A stretch of DNA of 64,000 nt from Streptomyces spinoverrucosus (GTDB lineage Bacteria; Actinomycetota; Actinomycetes; Streptomycetales; Streptomycetaceae), in contig NZ_BJND01000047.1 of NCBI RefSeq assembly GCF_006539505.1, positions 17,396 to 81,395 of the forward strand, given 5' to 3'. A program made the translations under genes and the position numbers. The number at the start of each line of letters is the position of its first letter. Position 1 is the stretch's first letter. Positions 46,441 through 53,703 of the stretch are shown here, piece after piece. Under the pieces are notes generated by a model. The model was not told the origin of the DNA and made no database searches. It saw only the letters and a program-made list of their open reading frames with translations.

Positions 46441-46477
46441 CTGTGGGGCGGGTGACTTGGGGTCATCCGCCCCACAG
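46441..46477. terminator. bidirectional terminator beside parS
   Basis: CTGTGGGGCGG (46441-46451) pairs with CCGCCCCACAG (46467-46477). The stem extends inward by five more pairs including a G-U, leaving a five-base loop. It ends the DUF5324 gene and the ATP-grasp-like gene from opposite sides, four bases before a parS site. Confidence 0.8.
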
Positions 46478-46481
46478 CGGT

Positions 46482-46495
46482 GTTTCACGTGAAAC
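46482..46495. promoter_or_regulatory. parS site, perfect ParB-binding palindrome
   Basis: GTTTCACGTGAAAC matches the Streptomyces parS consensus exactly. It lies in the intergenic space between two convergent genes, right after a terminator hairpin, so ParB spreading from here would meet little transcription. Confidence 0.93.
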
Positions 46496-46546
46496 CAACT
46501 GGGCTGAGGGGCCGGTGACTTGGCGGTGGCCGCACGGGCGCTGCCC

Positions 46547-47950
46547 CTAACGTTTCGAGAGTGGCTCCCCGTGTGGGAGGAGCAGGATGGTGTTCGAAAC
46601 GGCTCCTGCGGCGGCGTTCACGGGTGCGATGTGCTGGTCGGTTTCGGGACCGGGGTGGCGGACATGTGCACCGGCGGCGCGTCTGTTCAGGAGGAACGGT
46701 GAGACGACGAAGGGCACGCGGGCCTCTTTGCAGACGCCGTCGGAGCGTCGGAAGGGCATCCAGGTGCTGTCGGGCACGAGACGGCGTTGCAGGACAACTG
46801 TGTGCTCGCTCGATTGGTTCGTCAGCAGCTCGAGCCATTGCTCGTCGTCAACCTGGTGACCGGCGACGAAGCCGGCACCTCCGTGACCGCAGGAGGGTTT
46901 GGCGACCAGATGGGCCTGGTGCCGCACGGCCTGGTTCAAGAGGTGCTGTCGCCGCCTTGGGGATTGCTGCGGGCCCAGCCAGGCGGTCCAGGGCACGTGG
47001 CCGAGGATCAGGCGGCGTTCCGCTGGGTCGAACAGTTCAAGATCCTCATGCATCCAGGCCAGCACCTGCTTGGCGCTCACCAGGCAGGATGCCTCCGGTA
47101 TGAACAGCTGGACGGTGCCGCTCAAGGCTGCATCACGCAGGGCGTCCAGAGATCTGCTGTCCGCCACGACGAGGCTGCTGAACTGGTTGAAGACCACGTC
47201 GATGTGGTCACCGCCCACCCACAGGCCGCCCGCGTCGCCGCGCACCTGGGACAGGTCCGCGACGCGGGCATCCAGTCCCGCTGCCTTGGCGGCTTCGGCG
47301 GCCGGCTGCAGGTAGCGGTGGAGTGCGCAGATGCTGCCCAGTCTCGCTGCTATGCCCGAGGTCGCCTGCCATGCCGGGATGAGGGCCCTGCGGCGCGCAC
47401 CGCGGGACGCCGGTGCGGCGTCGGCCAGGGCAGCCGCCCGAGCGTGAAGTGTCGAGGGGGGCTCTGTGAGGCGGCCGTCGGGCCAGCAGCGGGCGAAGGC
47501 CGCTCCCCGCTGTTCCAGGTCAGGAACTCCATAGATGTTGGGCCCGATGTTCAGTTCGATGAACCAGGGTGTCCCGCCGACCAGGAGCGCGTCGGGCCGA
47601 GCCATCCGTAGCAGCGTGGAGGCAGACAGGCGCTGCGACGGCTCCAGAAGGCGGAAGTCACGGTCGTCGTTCAGGGCGCGGTACAGCTCGCCCGCCGTGT
47701 CCGCCCGGCGACGGCAGGAGAGCAGAGCGCATCGCAGCACGCCTGCCGCAAGCTCGGCGAACCGGTAGTAGCCCGCTTCGGCGAAGACCAGCGGGCGCAT
47801 GGCCTCCCAGCGGCCCGCCCCGGTCTCTCCTACCCGCAAGGTCCACCAGTCGCCCTCGGCGACGCGGCGCAGGAATTCCGAGCGCGTTTTGCTGGGCAGC
47901 CGCTGCCACAGGTCACGCAGCAGCATGGGGCGATCCGAATCCGACTCCAC
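46547..47950 (-). CDS. ATP-grasp-like protein of unknown function
   Basis: The 467-aa protein has TPWFIELNIGPNIYGVPDLE in its first third, a central Rossmann-like part, and a C-terminal region with LVAKPSCGHGGAGFVAG, HTVVLQRRLVPDSTW and NAAAGAVSNTILL. These resemble the Lys/Gly-rich loop, the adenine-binding E/Q-x-x-V segment and the metal-binding Asn of (circularly permuted) ATP-grasp ligases. I do not recognise a named family. The GTG at 47950 follows GGAGG by five bases; the open frame continues upstream across tRNA-Ala and is not coding there. It stands alone between a parS site and tRNA-Ala, with no obvious pathway partner. Confidence 0.7.
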   Translation of the reverse strand: MESDSDRPMLLRDLWQRLPSKTRSEFLRRVAEGDWWTLRVGETGAGRWEAMRPLVFAEAGYYRFAELAAGVLRCALLSCRRRADTAGELYRALNDDRDFRLLEPSQRLSASTLLRMARPDALLVGGTPWFIELNIGPNIYGVPDLEQRGAAFARCWPDGRLTEPPSTLHARAAALADAAPASRGARRRALIPAWQATSGIAARLGSICALHRYLQPAAEAAKAAGLDARVADLSQVRGDAGGLWVGGDHIDVVFNQFSSLVVADSRSLDALRDAALSGTVQLFIPEASCLVSAKQVLAWMHEDLELFDPAERRLILGHVPWTAWLGPQQSPRRRQHLLNQAVRHQAHLVAKPSCGHGGAGFVAGHQVDDEQWLELLTNQSSEHTVVLQRRLVPDSTWMPFRRSDGVCKEARVPFVVSPFLLNRRAAGAHVRHPGPETDQHIAPVNAAAGAVSNTILLLPHGEPLSKR

Positions 47951-48040
47951 GGCTGCCTCCACGCATACCGGGACGTGTGAATCTGGTCCTGTTACGAGTG
48001 TCCGGCCAGGGGGTGCCAGGCCACCACCTGTTGCACGCGA

Positions 48041-48082
48041 AGAGCCCCTCTGACCCGCGTTTCCGCAGGTGAGAGGGGCTCT
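48041..48082 (-). terminator. terminator of tRNA-Ala
   Basis: AGAGCCCCTCT (48041-48051) pairs with AGAGGGGCTCT (48072-48082). It begins eight bases after the 3' end of tRNA-Ala on the minus strand. Confidence 0.75.
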
Positions 48083-48089
48083 CGGGGTG

Positions 48090-48162
48090 TGGAGCCTAGG
48101 GGAGTCGAACCCCTGACATCTGCCATGCAAAGACAGCGCTCTACCAACTGAGCTAAGGCCCC
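48090..48162 (-). tRNA. tRNA-Ala (TGC anticodon)
   Basis: The complement folds as a tRNA with acceptor GGGGCCT/AGGCTCC (one G-U), D arm AGCTCAGTTGGTAGAGC, anticodon stem CTGTC/GGCAG around TTTGCAT (anticodon TGC), and T arm with GTTCGAC. CCA is not encoded. Its M. tuberculosis counterpart, alaT, also lies near gyrA. Confidence 0.95.
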
Positions 48163-48296
48163 GGGAAGAGGGACGTCCGCCGGAAGAATCGCGTACCGGC
48201 AGGCGCCGCAGACCAGAGTAGCGGGTCACCCCCGGTATCTCGCAAAAAGATTGGGGGGTCCCCGTGAACGACCACTCTCCGTAAGATGCTCGGCGT

Positions 48297-48314
48297 GGTT
48301 CGCTACAGCGAACC
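48297..48314. promoter_or_regulatory. 18-bp perfect palindrome before the HTH gene
   Basis: GGTTCGCTACAGCGAACC is a perfect inverted repeat (8-2-8) about 30 bp upstream of the HTH protein start, ten bases after a TAAGAT that could be a -10 hexamer (48282-48287). It is a candidate operator, possibly for autoregulation. Confidence 0.6.
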
Positions 48315-48343
48315 GCCGTTTGGGGAAGCGATGGGGAGACGCA

Positions 48344-48892
48344 ATGGACGCCGCACAGCAGGAAGCCACCGCAAGAGCGCGGGAACTGCAGCGGAACTGG
48401 TACGGGGAGCCGTTGGGGGCGCTCTTCCGTAAGCTCATAGACGATCTTGGTCTCAACCAGGCTCGTCTCGCGGGGGTTCTGGGACTGTCCGCACCGATGC
48501 TGTCGCAGCTGATGAGCGGCCAGCGGGCGAAGATCGGCAATCCGGCCGTGGTCCAGCGGGTTCAGCTGCTGCAGGAGCTGGCCGCGCAGGTGGCGGACGG
48601 CAGTGTGAGCGCGGCCGAGGCCACCGACCGGATGGAGGAGATCAAGAAGTCGCAGGGGGGATCGGTGCTCAGCAACACCACGCAGACGACGAACAGTTCG
48701 GGAGCGCCGACGGTCAAGCGGGTGGTCCGTGAGATCCAGTCCCTGCTGCGTTCGGTGGCCGCCGCGGGAGACATCATCGACGCCGCGGACACCCTCGCCC
48801 CGACCCACCCGGAGCTGGCAGAGTTCCTCCGGGTGTACGGCGCCGGGCGCACGTCCGACGCCGTCGCGCATTACCAGTCGCACCAGAGCTGA
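48344..48892 (+). CDS. helix-turn-helix DNA-binding protein
   Basis: The 182-aa protein has an XRE-like helix-turn-helix at about residues 30-65 (LFRKLIDDLGLNQARLAGVL and GLSAPMLSQLMSGQRAKIGN), a helical middle part, a Ser/Thr/Asn-rich linker, and a C-terminal helical domain (IQSLLRSVAAAGDIIDAADT). The start is the ATG at 48344, after GGGGAG. The kinase gene follows 77 bp downstream on the same strand, so the pair is likely functionally linked; the linker offers many phosphorylation sites. Confidence 0.88.
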   Translation: MDAAQQEATARARELQRNWYGEPLGALFRKLIDDLGLNQARLAGVLGLSAPMLSQLMSGQRAKIGNPAVVQRVQLLQELAAQVADGSVSAAEATDRMEEIKKSQGGSVLSNTTQTTNSSGAPTVKRVVREIQSLLRSVAAAGDIIDAADTLAPTHPELAEFLRVYGAGRTSDAVAHYQSHQS

Positions 48893-48969
48893 ACCGGGGC
48901 AAGCAACGGGGGATGCCCTGGAACTGAGGGGGACTGAAGGGACCGAGGGGGGAGGAGCGGCGTACAGCG

Positions 48970-50697
48970 ATGGGTGAGGTCTTCGCCGGGCGGTACGAGC
49001 TGGTCGACCCGATCGGACGCGGAGGAGTGGGCGCCGTCTGGCGCGCCTGGGACCACCGCCGGCGCCGCTATGTGGCCGCCAAGGTGCTGCAACAGCGCGA
49101 CGCGCACTCCCTGCTGCGCTTCGTCCGCGAACAGGCGCTGCGGATCGATCACCCGCATGTGCTCGCACCGGCCAGCTGGGCGGCCGACGATGACAAGGTC
49201 CTGTTCACCATGGACCTGGTGGCCGGCGGTTCGCTGGCCCACCTCGTCGGGGACTACGGTCCCCTGCCGCCGTCTTTCGTCTGCACTCTCCTCGACCAGC
49301 TCCTGTCGGGCCTCGCCGCGGTGCACGCGGAGGACGTCGTGCACCGTGACGTCAAGCCCGCCAACGTGCTGCTGGAGGCCACCGGTACCGGGCGGCCGCG
49401 GCTGCGGCTGTCCGACTTCGGGATCGCCATGCGGCTGGGCGAGCCGCGCCTGACCGAGACCAACCTCGTGGTGGGAACGCCCGGGTATCTGGCGCCCGAG
49501 CAGATGATGGGTGCGGAACCGGACTTCCCGGCGGACCTGTTCGCCGTGGGGCTGGTCGCGCTGTATCTGCTGGAGGGTGCCAAGCCGGACGCCAAGGCGC
49601 TCATTCAGTACTTCGCCGAGCACGGCACTCCGGGTGCGCCCAAGGGCATCCCCGAACCGCTGTGGCAGGTCGTGGCCACGCTGTTGCAGCCGGATCCGGT
49701 GGCCCGGTTCCGCACGGCCACGGGGGCGCGCAAGGCGCTTGCCGCTGCGGCGGAGCTGCTGCCGGAGCCCGGGCCGGATGACGAGCAGATCGAGATCTTC
49801 GATCAACTCGGGCCGCTGCCATCGGGGTTCGGTCCGGACGGGCCGCTCACGCGGGGTGCCGGGACTCGGGAGGCGGGGTCGGACGAGGCGTCGGGGGGCG
49901 GGAGCAGCGGGCCGTCCCTGGCGTCACGGGTCGGGAGAGACGGCGCGGTGTCCGAGGCGTCCCGGGTCGGGGGTGGTGGGGTGCCGCCCGAGGCCTCGCG
50001 GGTGGAGGGAGACGGCGCGCTGTCCAAGGCGCCCCGGGTCGGGGGTAATGAGCTGTTGCCCGAGGCCTCGCCGGCAGGGGGCGGTGGGATGTTGCCCGAC
50101 GCCGCGCGACTGGGAAGCGGCGGGATACCGCCCGAGGACCCGTCAGCAGCGAGCACGGGTTCCGTAGCCGCAGGGCCCGACGCCACGGACGTAACCCCCG
50201 ATCCACGACATCAGCCCGCCCGGCCCCCGCAGGCGGCCAACATGTCCGACACCGGCAGTTTCCACCTACCGCCACCACAGCCCACGGTCACCACACGGCG
50301 CTCCCCCACAGAGCCCCGGCGGCTTTCAGACACTCCACAGCCGCATAAGCCACCTATCTCACAGCACCACCTCAGCCCCCACCACCCCCCGCAACCACAC
50401 CAACCGTTCCTTGCCACCCCCCGGCCGCAAGCACCGCTCTACCCCACCCCGCCGTCGGCACAGGCGGCCCCGGCGATGCCCCAGCGCGCGGATGCCTCCA
50501 CTGCTTCGTACACCGCTCAGGACCCGCAAGTTCCACCCTCGCCGCCCCCCATTTCACGGCCACCCGCCGGGCAGCATCGCCGTACCGGCCGACGCTCCAC
50601 CCACCGACCAGGCCCACCCACCAAGGCAGTCATGCCGCTGCTCCTGCTGGCGCTGGTCTGCTACGCAGTCGGGTTCTGGGCACTGACCCGCATCTGA
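48970..50697 (+). CDS. Ser/Thr protein kinase with C-terminal membrane anchor
   Basis: The 575-aa protein has a kinase domain at about residues 5-265 (GRGGVGAVWRAWD, YVAAKVLQQ Lys, VHRDVKPANVLLE, LSDFGIAMRLG, GTPGYLAPEQMM). A region of roughly 20-residue degenerate repeats follows at about 295-395 (EASRVGGGGVPPEASRVEGD and similar), then a Pro/His/Gln-rich linker and a single membrane segment at the very end (AVMPLLLLALVCYAVGFWAL). With no external domain it cannot sense outside ligands directly. It follows the HTH gene. It differs strongly from the PASTA kinase at 36157. Confidence 0.9.
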   Translation: MGEVFAGRYELVDPIGRGGVGAVWRAWDHRRRRYVAAKVLQQRDAHSLLRFVREQALRIDHPHVLAPASWAADDDKVLFTMDLVAGGSLAHLVGDYGPLPPSFVCTLLDQLLSGLAAVHAEDVVHRDVKPANVLLEATGTGRPRLRLSDFGIAMRLGEPRLTETNLVVGTPGYLAPEQMMGAEPDFPADLFAVGLVALYLLEGAKPDAKALIQYFAEHGTPGAPKGIPEPLWQVVATLLQPDPVARFRTATGARKALAAAAELLPEPGPDDEQIEIFDQLGPLPSGFGPDGPLTRGAGTREAGSDEASGGGSSGPSLASRVGRDGAVSEASRVGGGGVPPEASRVEGDGALSKAPRVGGNELLPEASPAGGGGMLPDAARLGSGGIPPEDPSAASTGSVAAGPDATDVTPDPRHQPARPPQAANMSDTGSFHLPPPQPTVTTRRSPTEPRRLSDTPQPHKPPISQHHLSPHHPPQPHQPFLATPRPQAPLYPTPPSAQAAPAMPQRADASTASYTAQDPQVPPSPPPISRPPAGQHRRTGRRSTHRPGPPTKAVMPLLLLALVCYAVGFWALTRI

Positions 50698-50731
50698 GCC
50701 GCCGCGGGGTCGAAGCCGTGCGCGGGAACCC

Positions 50732-52057
50732 CTACCCGACGAGCCCGGCCCTCCGCCGCGCCACGGCCGTCCACACACCGAGCCCCACGAGAATCACACT
50801 GCCCGCGCCGATCCCGCCCACAGCCACCGCGGTCATCGCCCCGTCGCCCCCGGCCTCCCCCGCACCACCGGCAACCGCCCCCAAGCCTCCACCCAGGCCC
50901 CCTCCCCGCACGTGGAAGACGCCCTCCGGCACGGACTCCCCGGCGTAGGCGGGCCCCTCCTGCGCCGCCCCCTTCACCCCCACCCGCAACGTCAGCCCGA
51001 ACGGCCCGTCGCCGAACTCCTCGGCCACCTCCGCGGAGAGGTGTACGACGAGGTAATAGGACCCGGCGAAGCGCATCCCGCTCACCCGGTCGGTGAAGGA
51101 GTGACGGTTGGCGTGGTCGACCGGCGGGAGCGGGGCGAGCGCGGCCGTCCGCTGTTTGCCGTCATAGCCGACGCCCTTGTCCGTGACGAAAGCACGCACG
51201 GGGTTGTAGAGGGAGACGTCCAAGGCGCTGCTGGCGTAGCCGGAGCCGGTCGTGGCCGTGCCGAGTTCGGCGGTGGCGGACAGTTGCCGGCCCCAGTCGA
51301 CCGGGACCTTGTAGAAGAGCGTCTGCCCGGGTGCGATGTCGTCCGTCCAGACGCCCTGCCCCACGGAGGTCGCGCTCGCGAAACCGGCGCCGCCCGGGCG
51401 CTGTTCGGGCTCGTCCGTGGGCGGTGCGGGCGTGGCGGAGTCCCAGGCCTCCGGTGCCTTCGTGGCTTCGGCCCGTGTCAGTCCTGGCTCCTCGACCGTG
51501 GCCAGCTCCAGTTCCCAGGCGGCCGGCGCGGGGTCCGTCGTACCGGCGCGTTCGACGACGACGTAATACGTGCCCGCGCCCTGGCAGCGGTTCCCGCCCG
51601 CCTCGCGCGCGGCCGCTGCCGCGATCGGATGCGGGCTGCGGGCGGCGCCGAAGGTCGTGGTGTCGAACGAGCAGGACCTGCCGTCGGCGTCTTGCACGGA
51701 CACCTTGATGCCCTCGACCGCGGTGACGGTGGTGTCCGGGTCGGGTACGGCGGTGGCGGAGACGTACCCGTTCGAGGTGGCGTCGAGGAGGAGGCGATAG
51801 TACGCCTTTCCACCGGCCGGGAGGGTGCTTCGGTACGTCCGTCCGGGCTCCAGGCGTACGGCGTCGGTGGTACCCGCGGCGGCGGGGATGGGCTGGGCGT
51901 CCTCGGCTAAGGCGAAGGAAGAGGAGGACGCCGCCGAAGCCGACACGGGCGCGGCCACGGCAACCCCCGACAGCACCACGGGCCCCGCCAGTACCAAAGC
52001 CCCTGGCAACAGCACAGCCACCGCACGCTCCCGCGCCGTACGCCGCCGCCCGATCAT
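50732..52057 (-). CDS. secreted protein with C-terminal membrane anchor, unknown function
   Basis: The 441-aa protein has a signal peptide (AVAVLLPGALVLAGPVVLSG, then AAPVSA). An external region has two similar beta-rich domains, each with a YYR/FYK-like block (GKAYYRLLLDATSNGYVSAT, then GQTLFYKVPVDWGRQLSATA), and VHLSAEVAEEFGDGPFGLTL lies near the end. A Gly/Ala-rich stretch and a last membrane segment (VGGIGAGSVILVGLGVWTAV) with a basic tail follow. The product should be cell-surface anchored. It converges on the kinase gene. I do not recognise a family. Confidence 0.8.
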   Translation of the reverse strand: MIGRRRTARERAVAVLLPGALVLAGPVVLSGVAVAAPVSASAASSSSFALAEDAQPIPAAAGTTDAVRLEPGRTYRSTLPAGGKAYYRLLLDATSNGYVSATAVPDPDTTVTAVEGIKVSVQDADGRSCSFDTTTFGAARSPHPIAAAAAREAGGNRCQGAGTYYVVVERAGTTDPAPAAWELELATVEEPGLTRAEATKAPEAWDSATPAPPTDEPEQRPGGAGFASATSVGQGVWTDDIAPGQTLFYKVPVDWGRQLSATAELGTATTGSGYASSALDVSLYNPVRAFVTDKGVGYDGKQRTAALAPLPPVDHANRHSFTDRVSGMRFAGSYYLVVHLSAEVAEEFGDGPFGLTLRVGVKGAAQEGPAYAGESVPEGVFHVRGGGLGGGLGAVAGGAGEAGGDGAMTAVAVGGIGAGSVILVGLGVWTAVARRRAGLVG

Positions 52058-52152
52058 GCGTCCCCACCCCCGGGAGTTCCGACCTCGAACCGTCCGTGCC
52101 CTGGCTCATCCTGCCCCGCGGGCCCCTCGGCCGGCACCCGCATACACGCAAA

Positions 52153-52177
52153 ACCCCGACCGCGACGCGGCCGGGGT
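52153..52177 (-). terminator. intrinsic terminator after DLW-39
   Basis: ACCCCGACCGCG and the facing CGCGGCCGGGGT arm (52153-52177) form a stem with one mismatch. On the minus strand it is followed by TTTTGCG, as expected for an intrinsic terminator. Confidence 0.75.
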
Positions 52178-52201
52178 CTGTTCAGATTCGGTTGTCGGTA
52201 C

Positions 52202-52330
52202 TCACGAACCCGTGGGCACGGAGTCAGTCGCCTCCGTCCACAGATCCTGCTCGGCGCGATCCGCCTGGATCTGGCGGTACACGAGGAGCCCGCCGATGGC
52301 GGCCAGTGCGACCAGGAGAAGCTTCTTCAC
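52202..52330 (-). CDS. DLW-39 family small protein
   Basis: The 42-aa product starts MKKLLLVALAAIGGLLVYRQ and ends with QDLWTEATD, the motif that names the DLW-39 family of actinobacteria. One N-terminal membrane segment is visible. GAGG stands seven bases before the GTG. A palindrome overlaps its probable promoter (52384-52405). Function is unknown. Confidence 0.85.
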   Translation of the reverse strand: MKKLLLVALAAIGGLLVYRQIQADRAEQDLWTEATDSVPTGS

Positions 52331-52375
52331 CGCGCGACCTCGTCTTTCCTTGACGTAGGGGACCTCTGCCGCCCG

Positions 52376-52405
52376 ACTATACACACCGACCGATATCGAT
52401 CGGTG
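52376..52405 (-). promoter_or_regulatory. DLW-39 promoter with overlapping 22-bp palindrome
   Basis: TATAGT on the minus strand (52376-52381) is a fair -10 hexamer. Upstream of it, 52384-52405 is a 22-bp palindrome (CACCGACCGATATCGATCGGTG is the plus-strand reading, split as CACCGACCGAT and ATCGATCGGTG) with one mismatched pair. It covers the spacer and -35 region, as a repressor site would. Its half-site resembles the paa operators. Confidence 0.5.
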
Positions 52406-52700
52406 ACCTGCGCGCTGCCCCAACTCCCCACCGGCATCCCGCACTAGAAGCGGCACCGGCAGCGAACCCACAGCGGACGGCACCACTCCGATCCGAGGGT
52501 GATCACACCCCTACGGAGGGTGAGATTTGCCAGCCTTCGCCACTCTCCTCCCTCCTTCCGAGGTTTTCGGACTTCTTGCGTCCATCCGGGTGGTGTTCAT
52601 CTGAAGATCGCCGCGCCATGGGCGTTGGTCCACCACTTCGCGAGCCCCATACACATCATGAGGAAAGTACGCAAATCGCCCAACCCGAAAGTGAGGGGCC
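52406..52700. other. rest of a 370-bp intergenic region
   Basis: No gene is seen between DLW-39 and the secreted protein at 52701. The region contains GGGTGATCACACCC near 52495-52509 (imperfect dyad) and the GAGGGGCC ribosome-binding site of the next gene. The promoter of that gene could not be placed. Confidence 0.35.
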
Positions 52701-53066
52701 ATGGCCCGGAACAAGGTCATGAACCTGTGGAACGTCATCGTCACCGCCTTCCTCGCATTGCTCACGGCGCTCGGATTCATCGCCACGTCTGCCTCCGCGG
52801 CGGTACCTCAGACCGAGCCGGCCCGCAACAGCACCAGCCCGCGCCTCACGGTGCCGACGATGTCCCCCTGGGCCTGGGCTCACGCCCGGACCCTGCCCCC
52901 CACGATGAAACAGCGCATCCGAGCCGAGGCGCACGGAAAGTCCCCGAGCTGCCGGCACCACCCGCTCGCCGAGACCAGCCAGACCGCTGCTGCGCGAACC
53001 GACGACTGCGACACGGAGCCGCCCGTCACCGCCGCCGGCCATGTATCACTGCCTCTCCAGCGCTGA
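52701..53066 (+). CDS. small secreted protein of unknown function
   Basis: The 121-aa product has an N-terminal membrane or signal segment (VMNLWNVIVTAFLALLTALG, then FIATSASAAVP, a likely cleavage site near residue 34). A polar, Pro/Thr-rich mature part follows with two cysteines (SCRHHP and DDCDTE) that could form a disulfide. GAGGGGCC precedes the ATG. It may belong to a streptomycete DUF family, but I am not certain which. Confidence 0.7.
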   Translation: MARNKVMNLWNVIVTAFLALLTALGFIATSASAAVPQTEPARNSTSPRLTVPTMSPWAWAHARTLPPTMKQRIRAEAHGKSPSCRHHPLAETSQTAAARTDDCDTEPPVTAAGHVSLPLQR

Positions 53067-53444
53067 ATCCCAGCCTTGCGTCTCCTCCCTTTACCTCTCT
53101 TCGTCCCTTTACCTCTCTTCGTCCCTCTTCATCCCTGTCGTCACGGCGGACTTGCGTACAACGCCCTCACCTTGAGACCCGGCCACTCCCACAGTGGCCG
53201 GGTCTCCGCGTTCCCCGGCCACGGCCACCGTCGCAGGGGCCGGACGGTCGCCCCGGTTCTCTTGTCGCCACGGCGCACATCTCCCACAGTTCCAGCAGGC
53301 CACGAACGCGGCCACCAGCTCCGTCCCGGCAGCGCATCCGACGCGAGGGCGTTGGCCAGAGGGCTGCCCGCCAGCGCATCGCCCCGCTGTTCGAGCTCCC
53401 GGTACGTGAATCCCCCCGAGGCACCGCAGGGCCGCAGACGTCCG
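53067..53444. other. 378-bp region with tandem repeat and terminator
   Basis: No gene is seen. An 18-bp unit, TCCCTTTACCTCTCTTCG, occurs twice in tandem at 53086-53121 and is followed by a partial third copy. A strong hairpin (53174-53206) is annotated separately. The rest is unremarkable. Confidence 0.5.
53174..53206. terminator. strong hairpin terminator
   Basis: GAGACCCGGCCACT (53174-53187) pairs perfectly with AGTGGCCGGGTCTC (53193-53206) around a five-base loop. It follows the secreted-protein gene on the plus strand and can also stop the minus-strand gene ending at 53445. Confidence 0.85.
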
Positions 53445-53672
53445 CTACCGTGCCCCGTCCCTGGCCGCCCGCAGCGCCCGTACGTCCCGGACGAGGACCC
53501 ATACCGCCACCAGCACCAGCCCGACCCCCGCTGCGGCCCAGAGCACCGACCCACCCGCCCGGTACTCCTGCACGCCTCCAACGGCGAGCAACAAGGCAGG
53601 CAGGAGCCCCAAGGCCGAAACCCACACACTGATACGTCTACTCAAACGGCTGTCGTCGCGATGTCTGCGCAT
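53445..53672 (-). CDS. small two-TM membrane protein
   Basis: The 75-aa product has a basic N-terminus (MRRHRDDSRLSRR) and two membrane segments (VWVSALGLLPALLLAVGGVQ and LWAAAGVGLVLVAVWVLVRD). No family is recognised. The ATG lacks a clear ribosome-binding site. It is 31 bp downstream of the ankyrin gene on the same strand and may be co-transcribed with it. Confidence 0.6.
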   Translation of the reverse strand: MRRHRDDSRLSRRISVWVSALGLLPALLLAVGGVQEYRAGGSVLWAAAGVGLVLVAVWVLVRDVRALRAARDGAR

Positions 53673-53703
53673 GCGGCCATCATCACGTGCGTACTGCCAC
53701 GCC

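Noticed and set aside
47951..49168. Upstream extension of the ATP-grasp-like frame
   Set aside because: The frame runs through tRNA-Ala and its terminator and antisense to the HTH gene, and a ribosome-binding site supports the start at 47950.
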